A stretch of DNA of 64,000 bases from Apis mellifera (Eukaryota > Arthropoda > Insecta > Hymenoptera > Apidae). Under the pieces are notes generated by a model. It saw nothing but the letters and a program-made list of their open reading frames with translations, was not told the DNA's origin and searched no databases. The stretch covers positions 2,889,001-2,953,000 of the forward strand of contig NC_037649.1 of assembly GCF_003254395.2 (NCBI RefSeq). Reading direction: 5' to 3'. This document shows, piece after piece, positions 41,561-54,565 of the stretch (the first letter of the stretch is position 1; each line of letters opens with the position of its first letter). The position numbers and the translations under genes are program-made.

Positions 41561-44500
41561 TTGTAAAACAATGTATTATATATATATTATATACTTTAAA
41601 TTATATATTTCGTGTATTTTCGACATACATTGAAATCAATTATGAATTGAATAAATTTTAAAAATTAAAGGGAAATGAAGAAGTTCCTTTTAAGAGAGAA
41701 ATTTTTTTGATTATTTATAAATACATTAAAATAAATACAATTGAAATACTTTTGTAATTTAAACTTTTATAAGTTATTTATAATAGTTGTTTGCAAAAGT
41801 GTTTATAAAAGTGCTTATATTTTATAACATTATTTTTAGAATTTTTCTTAAAATAAATATTTTTGATAATTTGTTTAAATTTTTTTCAAATATATTCAAT
41901 ATATAATTGAATATATAATTAAACATCATCATTAAAATTTCTTTTAATATTAAATAAAAATAAAAATAAAAAATTTATAAATTAATTATTGCAAATTATT
42001 TTCTGATTATTAGCTTCATATTATTATTTATTACGAAACTAAAAAAATACTAAAGTTATTTATTGAAAGATTATTCATGGAAATTAACAATTATTAGTAT
42101 AATAATACGTTACGAAAAATTTGATTGTTTTTTATGCGATGGAATAATAAAAGTAAGTTTATATTTCGATTTGTAAAAATTTTCACAGCACAAAATTTAT
42201 TTAAAAAATGAATAAAATTAAATTTTTATAATTTTCGAGTTTAATATCAATAATTATGTTTATAGTTATATTTATAGTTATATAATTTATTTTTTCACAT
42301 GATAAATTATACACTATCTCAAGCAAAAATAATCAATTTTAATTATTAATTTTTTCACTTCAATTAAAAATTTAAGATATTTATATTTTTTTTTAATTCC
42401 AAAAATAATTTTTTATATTTATATTATATCGATTTCTTTGGAACTTTTTTGTGAATTTTATTAAAATAATTTTATAAAATAATGCCAAACAAAAGTTTCA
42501 GAAATAAGATATTTTTGTTTTTTACTAAAAATTTTTTACTTTAAATAAAATATATGATATCTCTAAAAATATGCTTGAATTATTAGAAAATAATTAATAA
42601 ATAAATTAATTTAAAAATAAATTTAATAATATTCCAGTAATTAAAATTTTAGATTTATTAATAAATTTATTTTAATTAATTCAAACTTTTATCAGCAGTG
42701 TATAATTCGAAGTAATCTTATTAAATATTGATAATTAAATAAATTAAGATAATTAGATATTATTATTTTTTTTTAACTGTTAAAATCGATTCGAAGAAAG
42801 TATTGTTTTTTTTTTAATTTTAGTAATTAGAAAAAATATTATGTTTCTTAAAAAGTTGCTGCATTGTAATTTTTGTTTGTTAAAAAATTTTGATAAAAAA
42901 ATGAAACTTTAATAATTTGAAGATTTTATTTCTTCTCTTAAAATTTTATTACAATATATTACAATTATTAAACTATATTTATTATATTTTTTTTTTACTT
43001 TTTTGTAATAAATATTATTTAAAAAATATTATTTTATTTAATATCTTATTTAATATCTAAAATGCTATGCACTCGAATTAAATTTGATTTTTGCTATTAA
43101 ATAAAATATTTATTTTTCCTTTAATTTCATTTTAAGATAAGTGTAATATGTTAAGCCAAACAATGGATAGCTTTATGGTATCAGATATATTTCTTAGAAT
43201 TTTGTAGTTTTTAGAAATTTAACCTTAAGCACTTAGAAAGTTGGAAAGTTTCCTAATTTATAAACGAGCAATATGTTACTATATGTTACTATATATAAAA
43301 TCATTGCTCTGAGAGTCATGAACTCTAATAATTACTATTGATAATTCTAGGAGTCTAAGTCTAGCAGGAAACTTGTTGTCTTATTGTCCACTAGAAGAAA
43401 TTTCTTCTTCTCATTCTAGACATATTGCACTTGAAAAAAGATTACTCGGGATTGATCATTTCCCAAGAGATGAATTTACTCTCTCGAGTCCCATTTCTGA
43501 CTTTTTTATAATTTCGAAAAAAATCCAAATTCTGAACGAATAAATATAATTTGTGTATAATAATTGGAATGTCAATACTCGTCAGAACAGAATATAGAAT
43601 ATAGTATATATAATAGATTCATGAAAATCTATAGTCTTAAAACATTTGAAACAGTCTTGGAACATTCGCTCCAAATACTTTCAAATTTACAAAACATAAT
43701 CGATATTCGTTTCAAACGTAACTTATGTGGAATCTTTTCGATAAAATAATTCAGAATAATCTTAATCTGTATATTTGCATTAAAATCTTCTATCTTGTAT
43801 AATAAGCTCTATTAAATATAGTCAAATGAAATTAATTCATTTTATTTCTTCGATTTGAATTTCGAATTAGTATTACAAGAATCTTAACTGTCATATGCAA
43901 AGTCAGCCGATTCTAAAAGATTCATAATCAACTATATCATCAACTATAATTAGAAAATATTAATATAAATTAATGTTGATCAATAAAAACATATATTTTG
44001 AGAGAATTGTATTAAAATAAAACTGAAAATAATTTATATAATAAAATTAATTTTATTATATCTAATTTTATTATATTAACAAATCTAATATTTTTTACTT
44101 TCTAACATAGATATTTTGATTTAATAATTTAAATTTAGAATAAAGATAAAAAATTAATATTAGTAAAAATACTAGTTTATTAGAGAATAAGTTGTGAGAT
44201 AATTTGATTATAAAAATAAAGAATATACAATAAGAAAGAATATATTTAATAAAAAAGATAGAAATAATCTATGTTATATAGATGTATCGATACTTTTGTT
44301 CGCTAAGCTCACTATGTCATATCATATTGTAGTTCGAAAAGGGGAACAGATAAAACAAAATCAAAATAGCGATCGCATTTAGTAATATACAATTCACATA
44401 TTAATATACAAGATATGAATGACATCTTTACATATATAAATTCAATAGAATTAATAATAACAGATATAATAATTCTGATAATATAATTAAAAATAATTAT

Positions 44501-45110
44501 ATTATATTATAAAATTTAAAACAATTTAAATTTTTAGTACTTGTATGTATAAAAAATTTAGTAATTATTTACAAAAAATACATTTCACAGATTCTAACAG
44601 TCTTAAAATATATTAAATATTGTCGCAAATAATATTTTCTTATATTTAAAATTGTTGCTTAGCCTTAGTTTCATATATCAGTAAATTTCCGTTGTATTAT
44701 AATGCAATTAATATATTACGCATTATAGAAAATTGTTTTATACAAGAATTTTCTTTATAATACAAATAATATAAAGAAACATATTGGGAATAATTATGTC
44801 AAATATTTATGTTTTATTTTTTTTTAAATTCTTTATTAAAAATATAATTTAACAAATGGAATAGTTTTTAAAAAAATATATATATTATTGATTAAAAAAA
44901 ACATATATATATTATACGAATAAAAATAATAGTAACAATATTTTTGGCATGTTGTAAGAATTCACATTATAGAAATTTATAAATTTATAAATTTATAAAT
45001 AGAAAATAATAAATATTAAAAAAGTATTTTTATAATTTTTATTAAAAATAAATATTATTATTATTATTATTAATAAATTATTATTATAATAATTATTATT
45101 ATTAATATTA

Positions 45111-45142
<32 letters not shown>

Positions 45143-46939
45143 TTATTATTATTAATATTCAGTATTGAATATAATTTAAGTATTTGATTTAAAGTGAATT
45201 AAATAATATTTTTTTAAATTTTGATTAAGTTAGGTTACAATAATTAAAGAATGTTCTACTATACTTTTTCTTGTTGTGTATGTCATAAATTATGTTTTAT
45301 TTTTAATCAATAACGAAAACACTCTTTTAAAATTGACTATTATTTTTATTATTATTTATATAACAAATATAGATATATTAATAATAATTAATATTTCAAT
45401 AATATTGAACTAATATATATTAATAATAATTTTAATATATTTAATTCTTAATGTATCTATCAGAAATTAATTCAAATTAATTCAAAAGGTTTTAAATTTC
45501 ATTATTTATTTTTGTTAGTTATATTATTATATTAATATTGTATTGTAATAATATTTTTGTTGATATTTTGAAAAGCACCATAATATTTTAAAAAATAATC
45601 AGTGATTATATTTATAAAAAAAATTGAAATGATATCATTCATCATTTAAATTAAGATATATTTTTTTATAATTACTAAAAGTTTTTATTTTGAAATTCTT
45701 TCAATGCATAATAATTAATTATACAAAAATAATTTTCTATTATTATTTTCCTGTATAAAGCATTTAAAAGAATTATGATTATGTTTTTCATATTATTAAT
45801 AAAAAAATTTAGACAAATATTCAGTTATTTCAAGTAGTAAAATCAATAATATATGAAACATATCGTAATACAGAAAGTAGTAAATAACAATATATAATCA
45901 GACTAAATGATATGCTCACGATATCTATTATTATATTATCATGCAATGTATTCATACATTCATAAAACAAATGTTCTACTTGCCTTACATTTTATTCACA
46001 ATGAACATTATATAAACATTCGATAATTACAAGGATACTGAGTCATTATAATTGATATGATTTGTTTTATGCTATATTCTACTGACTGTATTATATTCTA
46101 ACTGATTCAATATATTAATAATAGAATTTTATTAATAAAATTATATTATTATAGAATTTTTTAATCATTAGAATAGTATAATTTAATTTATTTTATTTTA
46201 TTACATTTATGGTTATACAAAAATTTATTTTATTCAGAATTGATGAAGAAAAGAATAAAGAAAATGTTATATAATTACAAAATTATTATAAAAGCTTATC
46301 AATAATTTTATAATTTAGGATATTTATTTATTTTTTTTCTTTTTCCATAGAAAATGGAAATATAATTTTATGTGCTATAAGTTAATACAATTTTTTGTAA
46401 TATATTTCAATTTTAATAAATTAATTACAAATATATTTAAATAATAATAAACGATAGAAATATGAAAAATAAATAATTTAAATTTAAAATCTTAATATAT
46501 TTAATTATTTTAGGATTATTTAGATACTTTATTTATATTATATTATATTATATTATATTTATATCTATTATATATTTAGAAAAAAATATATTTCATAAGA
46601 AATTTATTTATTTTTTTAAAATAATTTTATTTTTTACAAAAATTCTTTATTCTTTAATAAATAAGAAAATTTAATATTATTATTATCATTATGAAACATA
46701 ATAACTTCAAACATAATAATAATATATACAATATATTTTTTATAAATATTTTCAATGTAATTATTAAAATCCTTTAATATTAACAATATATTAATATTTA
46801 TTTTAATATTAATAATACATTAAATATTAAATTGAAATGTATAAAATTTACATTTTTAAGATTTTTAAATTATCACATCAAAATTTTTTTATCGAATACA
46901 TTTATTTCATTAATAATAAATTTTTCTTTTTCCATGCAG
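41561..46939. other. AT-rich stretch upstream of the PDSS1 exon
   Basis: No gene is recognised. A moderately GC-richer patch at about 43140-43510 has short frames only. An ATT/TTA microsatellite lies at 45052-45160. If the 41.1-41.5 kb island is the first PDSS1 exon, this stretch is its first intron; its last bases, TTTTTCTTTTTCCATGCAG, make a strong acceptor. Confidence 0.5.
45052..45160. repeat. (ATT)n / (TTA)n microsatellite
   Basis: An imperfect trinucleotide array of ATT/TTA with AATATT and AATAAATT interruptions. Similar but shorter runs occur elsewhere in the window. Confidence 0.9.
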
Positions 46940-47095
46940 AATAGAACGAGCACACGAGATAGCAAAACGAATATCGCAAGGATGATGAGCTCTATGCAAA
47001 CACAATTGCCCGGATCCTTGTACGATTCGGATCAAATTGACCCGTATCGACTTCTCGAAGATGATCTTAAAGATATCTATGATGATATACGAGAG
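46940..47095 (+). CDS. PDSS1: PDSS1 exon: all-trans-polyprenyl-diphosphate synthase subunit 1
   Basis: This coding exon lies near the N-terminus of the mitochondrial enzyme subunit that builds the coenzyme Q isoprenoid tail from farnesyl- or geranylgeranyl-PP and IPP. The family works as a PDSS1/PDSS2 heteromer in animals. The acceptor TTTTTCCATGCAG precedes 46940 and the donor GTTAGT follows 47095. The exon is exactly 52 codons and phase 0 at both ends. It ends L-E-D-D-L-K-D-I-Y-D-D-I-R-E, matching the family segment just before the first catalytic helix (human has I-R-K-E-L-L at the junction). The upstream part is Arg/Thr/Ser-rich and poorly conserved, as expected after a transit peptide. 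The frame is also open upstream to 46832, but that part is intronic in character. If the preceding exon is untranslated, the first in-frame ATG is at 46982. Confidence 0.8.
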
Positions 47096-48734
47096 GTTAG
47101 TCAATTTTTAAGATTTATCAGAAAGATGAATAACTTATAACTTGCATGTTGTTATATTCATTATGAAAAAATTATATAATTATTTTTATTATTTTTTAAT
47201 ATTGAAAAATCCTATTAAATTCTGATTTACTATATAAATGACATAAAATTAGTTTTTAACGCAAAAATTAGTTTTTAATTCTTATTTTTATTATACAAGC
47301 ATTATTTTATTATATTATATTTGTACTAATATAGATAATATAAATATTAATTATTATATTAAAAATACTTATAAAAATAATAATTTTTGTGAATCTTAAT
47401 CAAATTTCTTTATCTAAAATTATTTTTATGTAATAATATAATTTTACTATTATATATAAATATTAATTGAAATATTGAAATATTAATTGTTGAAAATAAA
47501 AATTACTGTAAATTATTAAATAAATAAAATTAATAAAATTAATAATTTTTAAGAGATTTGTAACATTTTAAAAAATTTATTAATCAATTTCAAATTTTAA
47601 TAGTTATAGATTAATAATTATAGTTTTTATTATTATATTAAATATTATTAAAAATATTATATTATTAAATAAAAATTATTTATTATATTATATTAATATT
47701 AGACTTTAAAATTATTATGAAAATTAACTCTTGCTTATTATAAATCATGAATAATCATGAAAAAAGAAAATTTTATCTTTACGTTCCATCTTAGTAACTA
47801 TCAATTAAAGTATATGTCAATTAATATATCTTTTTATTTTCTATCTTCGTTTCTTTTTTAAATTATTTTATTTTTCTTTCGATTTTATTTTAATATCAAT
47901 GCATTTCATACATTAATTTTCTAACAGTATATATATTTTATGGTCTTAATCTAGCTTAATTACCAGGGAAAATATGAAATCTTAACAAATTTTTTAACAA
48001 AATTTACTTATTTTGAAATATGAAATGAATAACTTAAATTTTTTAAATTATTATTATTGGTATCAAGAAACTTACATTATTATTTTGATAAACAAATCTA
48101 TAATAAACTAAATATTTTTTTAATTTTTAAAAAACTGTTGTATTGACAATAATTTTTCTTAATTATATTATAAAATAAATTTTTATATGATAATATTATT
48201 TATTTTATTTTCGTTCTTTTATAAAATTCATTTCATAAAATAAAAAATATTTAATAATAAATAATAAATAATTTGTTTTGTGAAAGGAAATATTTCTTTG
48301 TAAAGGATTGAATAAGAATATTAAGATAGTAAGAATATTAATATTAATATTAATAAAGATGAGTTGAAATTTAGTTTTTCAGATCTTGAATTTAAAATTA
48401 AAAAATTTATTTTTAATTTTTTTTCTAAAAAATAAAATTTATTTTATCAACAATTTGAATTTTAATAAATTTTAATTTATATAATTCTAGTTTAAAATTT
48501 ACTAATAATAACAATAATCATTATTTTGACTTGAATTACAAAAGTAAAAAAAAGTAAAAAATTAAATTTTTTTTTCTATTTTATTTTTAAATAAACTATT
48601 ATGATGGATTATTGAAATTGTATCAATTAAAATGAGATTTTTTTTAAAAGAAAATTTTTAAAAAAATTTAATTACGTTATTATTGAATGAAAAATATAAA
48701 TTTATATCAACAATATTTTTATAAATTATTCCTG

Positions 48735-48840
48735 CTAAGTTTCGAGAATTTCGAATTACAAAAATAACATAAAATTTCAAGATTGAAGAATTTAAAATCT
48801 GTTGAATTTCAAAGGATTTTAAGATTTTGAAATTTCAATT
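48735..48840. repeat. Second copy of dispersed AATTTCGA-type AT repeat
   Basis: This block resembles 8930-9035. It has CGAGAATTTCGAATTACAAA near the start and TTGAATTTCAAAGGATTTTA near the end, where the other copy has the palindrome. Similarity is by eye in AT-rich DNA, so common origin is only moderately supported. Confidence 0.4.
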
Positions 48841-49459
48841 CTAAAAAAATATGTTTCAAAAAATTTTAGTTCAATGTTCTATGAATAATCTTTTTATTTT
48901 AAACATGTTTTTGTATTTATGATAATTTTTTTATAATCTGTAATTTTAAATTTAGAAATTTTTTATTTAAAATTATTTTTATATATTTAATAATATATTT
49001 GATAAAAATAAAAATTAAATTATTAAATTTAATTTTATAAAATTAAGAAAAATATTTTAAAATATTTATTAATAAAATTAAAATTTTTACGTTTTTAATT
49101 TCATTATAGAAGATAATTCTATATATAATAATTAAAAGACACGAATAAAGAAGAATTGTTTATTTTTACATTTCATTTCATTTTAATGCATACAAATTAC
49201 GTTAACAATATCATTGCTCTAAATAACACAATATTCTTAATATAACAAAATTTTATAAACAATTTATTGTGCTATAAAATCTCGATAATTTCTTTACATA
49301 AGAATATCATTATATAATTTATATTTATATTATATAATTTCTTATATAGAGCATTTCTTTAAGGAAAATCAACAATTGATTGAAATCAATTTCCTGATAT
49401 CATTTTCGATAGAAGCCGCATCGATTCCCTACGAATTGTCAAATATTTCATTTTAACAG

Positions 49460-49534
49460 GAAAACGATGGTTCAGAACCGAAAGAGAAGATATATATAAT
49501 CGTACATAAAAGAAAAAATAAAGGAATCACTTAA
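49460..49534 (+). other. Possible cryptic or alternative exon in the PDSS1 intron
   Basis: A good acceptor (TATTTCATTTTAACAG, ending at 49459) is followed by an open frame of 24 codons and a TAA at 49532-49534. It begins E-N-D-G-S-E-P-K-E-K. Joined to the phase-0 end of the exon at 47095, it would read straight on and give a truncated protein lacking all catalytic residues. The preceding 80 bp are GC-richer than the intron average. An AATAAA lies at 49517-49522. There is no direct evidence that this is transcribed as an exon; chance is a fair alternative. Confidence 0.2.
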
Positions 49535-52500
49535 TTTATATCATCGTTGTCATCGAATTTTCTTTTTTGTTATCGAATAATGTAAAATTTCCTTTTTGAA
49601 ATCATATAAATAGAATCCAGAAAGATAAATGTTTCAAATAAATAATTAAAAATAGATATTTTCTTTCTTTTAATAATAAAGGATTTTAAAAATAATCTTT
49701 TTTTTTTTAAATAGTTGTATCATCAATAATCGAAAATTTTTGTTATATTTAATGGTTTATATGCTATATATTTTATTTTTAATGTTTAATTTTTAATAAT
49801 TTAATGTTTAATTATCAAGAGGAATATTTTTTATTTTTGACATTCTTCTTCAATAGCATTAATATTAAATGTATTTTAATGTATTATAATCTTATCCTTA
49901 CGATTAAGGATTAAAAAATTTTTAGATTTAACACAATAAAATTTGATAATAAAATATGAAAATATAAAAAGTGATAATTTGAATGCTTTATGCACGGATA
50001 AAACCATTTATGTGATAGAACATGATAAAACATGGATGAAAAAATGGATATATCTTCAAATTCAGAATCTTGAAACTTTTCTTAATAAAGAATAATAATA
50101 ATAAAGAATCTCACATTATTGAACATTAAAAGATATAAAATATACTTTTAGAAACAAAAAAAATATCTTTATAAATAACATTGATAGCACATACAGTTAG
50201 TTTTTACAAAACACTAGAACGAATAAAATAAATAAACAGAATTGAACATCATAGACTCTTGACGTGATCTTTGAATTTTACTATGCTATTTTATCCGCTT
50301 TTGCAGATATTCAAACTTTATACAATTTCATTCTATATAGTATTATTTTTTAATTATTTAAATAAACATTTTATGTTGGCAAATAAGTATTTCTATTATT
50401 TGCTAAATAATTGAATTTACGAACTTTATAGGAGTCTAGGAATCATAAAAAAATGTCAAATATTTCACCTTATATAAATATCATAATATTAATATTATTT
50501 TGAAATGAGTTTTTGTATTAAAATATAAAAAATTATTTCAAATAATAATAGTGTAAATAAGATTTCAATATTATTAGAATGCAATATATTGGAATCTTAC
50601 TATTGTATACAATACATAAAAATTTAAACTATTTTCAATTTATTTTTAATTACAGAAGAAACATTTAATTTATAAAAGAAATAAAAAATAGAACATGATT
50701 ATCTTTGAGATTAATTACATTTCAATAAAAAAAAAAAGAAAAAAATATTTACCTTGAATTCGAGTAAATAAATAAGATAGTATTTGCTATAATATAAATA
50801 TACTATTTATACTCAAATTCGATATATTTTTTTTATTTTTTAATATAAAATAATTTAATTTTTCCAAATAATATTTTTTTATAAAAAATATCTCTTGAAT
50901 TATTTATAATCATTTACTCAAATAATTTTAATTCATGGATAATTAAATTAAAATCTTATAAAATTTTTTAATAGAATAAAAAATCACAAAGAGAGGACTT
51001 TATATAAGATAATTATTTATTTAAATAATTTATCTTCTTCATGATAAACATGAACATTATAATTTAATATAAAAAATTTAATATTACATTTTACATTTTA
51101 AAATTATTTGTTGATATTATATAAAAAATAATTTATTTTTGAAATATGTAATATTTCATATTTTACGATCATACGATATACACATATTTTATGATATGTA
51201 ATATATTACGGTGTATGTATCTATGTCTCTATGTATGTATATACATTTATATTGTATGTATTATAATATTATTGAAATTAAATGATTTATTTAATATTTT
51301 ATGAATTAAATTATTTATTGTTTGCTATTATTGTATGCTATTATTTCTTATTTGAATTCGATAAAAATAACTTGTTTTTTTAACAAATATTTATATTATT
51401 ACTTTAATTTAATATTATTACTTTAATTTATAATTAGTATTATTATGATAATACTTATTATTACGCTTAGTATGATTATTATTATATTCATACATTTTCA
51501 ATTTTAATTCAATGCATTTTTCATTAGGAAATAAAGTAATTTTTTTAAACAATTAATTTCCTAATTTGTTATTTTCTTAACTATTTTTCTTATTTCAAAT
51601 TCTTTTAATTTATTAAATGAAAAACATAATCTCAATCGAAATATCTATTAAATTATCAAATAATACTTTATTTAAAATTATTATTTTTAAATAATTAATT
51701 GACATAAATTTGATATTAATAATTTTCAATTCTTATTCATAACAATAATAATAATAATGAAATAACAAATAATAAATAAAATATAATATAATAATAAATA
51801 ATAAATAAAAATTTCTATAAAAATATAATTATATTTTTGGATTAGATTTTTTTTAGGTATTAGAAAGAGATTAGAAAATTAAAAACTTTTTCTTACTAAT
51901 TTTTTTCTATTAAAAGTTTATTCTAAAAATAAAAGTCCCATAGTTAAATTGTTTCAATATTTAAGAAATCAACAATCGAACGTTAAATCGAAATATTTTT
52001 AAATTTTTGATTAAAAATTTTGTTATCATTAATAAATTATAACATATTTGGAAATGTAATCAAATAATGTCCAATATCTGCTTATTAAATCAAAAGAAAT
52101 ATATGAAAGCATTATAATAGATAAAGTGCAGAGTGCAATAGAGTATAATAGAATGGAATATAAAAAATATATTTCACGATAAAAATATATTATAATTCTT
52201 ATTTAAATTATTATATAATTTCATAGATTAATTAGTAATGTATAATAGATTCATTATTAAATATTTACATTAAATGATAATTAATTTAATTATACACCTT
52301 CCTTGAAAAATTATTATTTATATAATTTATTGTTAAATTATTATTGAAAGAAATTTTATAGAAAATAAAATATCAAAGTATATAAGTATTCATTTCTAAT
52401 TATCTTTCTTATCTTTTCGTTAGGAAAGTCGTTAGAAAAGTAAAATATATGAATAATGAAGTATAAGTTTTAATAATAAAAAATAGATTGTATAATAAAT

Positions 52501-52689
52501 TGTATAAAAAATAAAATAAAATAATTTTTAAAAAAAATGATTCCATTCTATTGAAATAAAATGATAAATGATATAATTAGTTGTTATAAGTTTTAATAAA
52601 AAATAAATATAGAAGATTTGTAATGGAAAAAATAATGGAAAAAAAATGAATAAAAATTTTGGATTTAGCATAATTATAAATATTTATAA

Positions 52690-52980
52690 CAAGGGACATC
52701 ACGTTTTCACATGTAGTTATCCCATCAGCGAAAGCAGCGCATGACTTCACGGTCTGCATATACGGCTGAGAATAGAACTTTTACTTACTTGATCGTCTAG
52801 GCTTTAACAATTGTATTTGCGTATGCACGTACAAACATGTTTAGAAAGCACTTTTTCTCGTCGCGACGGTAGAATGCGATAACATTGACTTGTCAATTAC
52901 ATGCTATCACTATTGTTAATATTGCGTTTCGCTTTTTGGGGTTAATTGACATGCGAATTTCAATTAATTATTTCGTTTGA
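52690..52980. other. GC-elevated intronic island
   Basis: About 290 bp of complex sequence in the large PDSS1 intron, including a CGTCGCGACG palindrome near 52859-52868 and homeodomain-like ATTA words near its right end. A minus-strand ATG frame (52577-52759) covers only its left edge and runs into AT-rich DNA. I see no exon. An intronic regulatory element is the simplest reading. Confidence 0.3.
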
Positions 52981-53635
52981 TGAATATAATAATTATTACC
53001 TATTGATTTAAGAAAGATTAAAAAATAATTTTAAATTTTAGATTTGAAAATAAAATGTAATTGAAAATTCAAATATATGATTTTTTATTTTTTACAAATA
53101 AATTAATTAATTATTCAAATTAATTGAAGGATAAATTCATATAATTAATCGATCTAAAAGAACTAAATTTATAAATATAAATCATGTTTAAAAATTAAAC
53201 AATTTTAATTATATATAATTATATATAATTATATATAGATATTTATTTTATAAAAGAATAATAAATAATAATACATACATATATAAATGCTTCAAAATTT
53301 ATATCATTTATTACTTACTTTTTATTCAATTCAAAAGATTTTTCTGATTATGAAAATGGATATAATTAATATAATAATGTTTCACTTTAATAAAATCCAT
53401 TTATTATTACTTAATTATTGTTTCATTACTATTTTCTATTAAGTTTGCTTTTATTTTTTTTAAATTCTAATAATTTTGATTTATTCTTTTTAATTTCCTT
53501 CAATAATATATTAGGAAAATATGATAAGAAATCTTTTTTGAATATTCAATAATATTTAACTTATCTATTGAATTTTTTTTATATTGTATGCATTAAAATT
53601 TGTAAAAGAAAAAGTAGAGAAAATGTTTTAAAATA

Positions 53636-53665
53636 TTGGGTTGGTAGCTAAGTAATTGCGGATTT
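53636..53665 (+). repeat. mariner left terminal inverted repeat
   Basis: Thirty bases beginning TTGGGTTGGTAGCTAAGTAA; the right copy reads CA in place of TA...G at two positions (TTGGGTTGGCAACTAAGTAA). It is directly preceded by TA. Confidence 0.95.
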
Positions 53666-54491
53666 CAGTTGAAGTTGATGACGACCTGATCAAAGCAATA
53701 ATCGATTCGAATCGTCACAGTACAACTCGTGAGATTGCAAAGAAGCTTCATGTATCGCGTACATGCATTGAAAACTGCTTAAAACAACTTGGCTATGTTC
53801 AAAAACTCGATACATGGGTTCCTCACGAACTGAAAGAAAAGCGTTTAACGCAACGCATTAACAGCTATTAAAGAAACATAATGAAAATGATCCATTTTTA
53901 AAACGACCGATAACTGGCGACGAAAAATGGATTGTTTACGACAATATCAAGCGGAAAAGATGGTGGAGCAGGCCACGTGAACCAGCTCGAACAACATCAA
54001 AAGCTGGTATTCGTCGAAAGAAGGTTTTGTTATCAGTTTGGTAGGATTACAAAGGAATTGTCTATTTTGAACTCTTACCACCCAACCGAACGAACAATTC
54101 TGTTGTCTACATTGAACAACTAACGAAATTAAACGATGCAGTTGAAGAAAAGTGGCCCGAATTGACAAATCGAAAAGGTGTTGTATCCCATCGTGACAAT
54201 GCAAGGCCACACGCATCTTTGGTCACTCGGCAAAAATTATTGGAGTTTGGTTGGGATGTTTTGCCACATCCACCATATAATCCTGATCTTGCACCATCTA
54301 ATTACTTTTCGTTTCGATCTTTACAAAACTCCTTAAATGGTAAAAATTTCAATAATGATGATGATATCAAATCGTACTTGATTCAGTTTATTGCTAATAA
54401 AAACCAGAAGTTTTATGAACGTGGGATTATGATGCTGCCTGAAAGATGGCAAAAAGTCATTGATCAAAATGGGCAACACATTACGGAATAA
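53656..54491 (+). pseudogene. mariner transposase pseudogene (D,D34D family; third Asp now Asn)
   Basis: The remnant begins inside the second DNA-binding domain (V-D-D-D-L-I-K-A-I), keeps a second helix-turn-helix, and carries the family W-V-P-H-E-L linker motif. A small deletion at about 53863-53868 shifts the frame and gives a stop at 53869. The downstream frame carries T-G-D-E-K-W (first catalytic Asp, codon 53919-53921), an in-frame TAG at 54042-54044 where the family has the second Trp of V-W-W-D, and H-R-D-N-A-R-P-H (second Asp, 54195-54197). It then reads P-D-L-A-P-S-N-Y, with AAT at 54300-54302 in place of the third catalytic Asp, and ends at the natural stop 54489-54491. Exactly 34 residues separate the second and third catalytic positions. 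With no start, one frameshift, one nonsense codon and a changed active site, it cannot make transposase. Confidence 0.93.
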
Positions 54492-54535
54492 AGTTATTTA
54501 GTTCCATGAAAAAATTGTCTTTGATTTTCTAAAAA

Positions 54536-54565
54536 AAATCCGCAATTACTTAGTTGCCAACCCAA
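54536..54565 (-). repeat. mariner right terminal inverted repeat
   Basis: Reverse complement of the left repeat apart from two positions. It ends CCAACCCAA and is followed by TA. Confidence 0.95.

Larger units (their letters stand above)
53636..54565 (+). mobile_element. mariner transposon, internally deleted, inactive
   Basis: A 930-bp mariner element bounded by 30-bp terminal inverted repeats (53636-53665 and 54536-54565) that differ at two positions. It is flanked by the TA target duplication typical of Tc1/mariner (53634-53635 and 54566-54567). The TIR sequence, starting TTGGGTTGG and containing CTAAGTAATTGCGGAT, and the transposase motifs point to the cecropia/Hsmar1-like group, by family knowledge. 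Full-length members are about 1.28 kb. Here roughly 350 bp are missing just inside the left TIR, which removes the start codon and the first DNA-binding helix-turn-helix. The insertion is in the same orientation as PDSS1, deep in its large intron. Confidence 0.95.

Noticed and set aside
46910..47104. 64-codon minus-strand frame over the PDSS1 exon
   Set aside because: Antisense shadow of the coding exon, with no family resemblance or splice context.
46832..47140. 102-codon open frame read as a single-exon gene
   Set aside because: Only 46940-47095 is protein-like. The flanks are AT-rich intron with a strong acceptor and donor at the edges, so the frame is an exon plus read-through on both sides.
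53947..54216. 89-codon minus-strand frame inside the mariner, and the + strand frame at 53932-54123
   Set aside because: Both overlap the transposase reading frame in other frames. They are by-products of the decayed transposase sequence.
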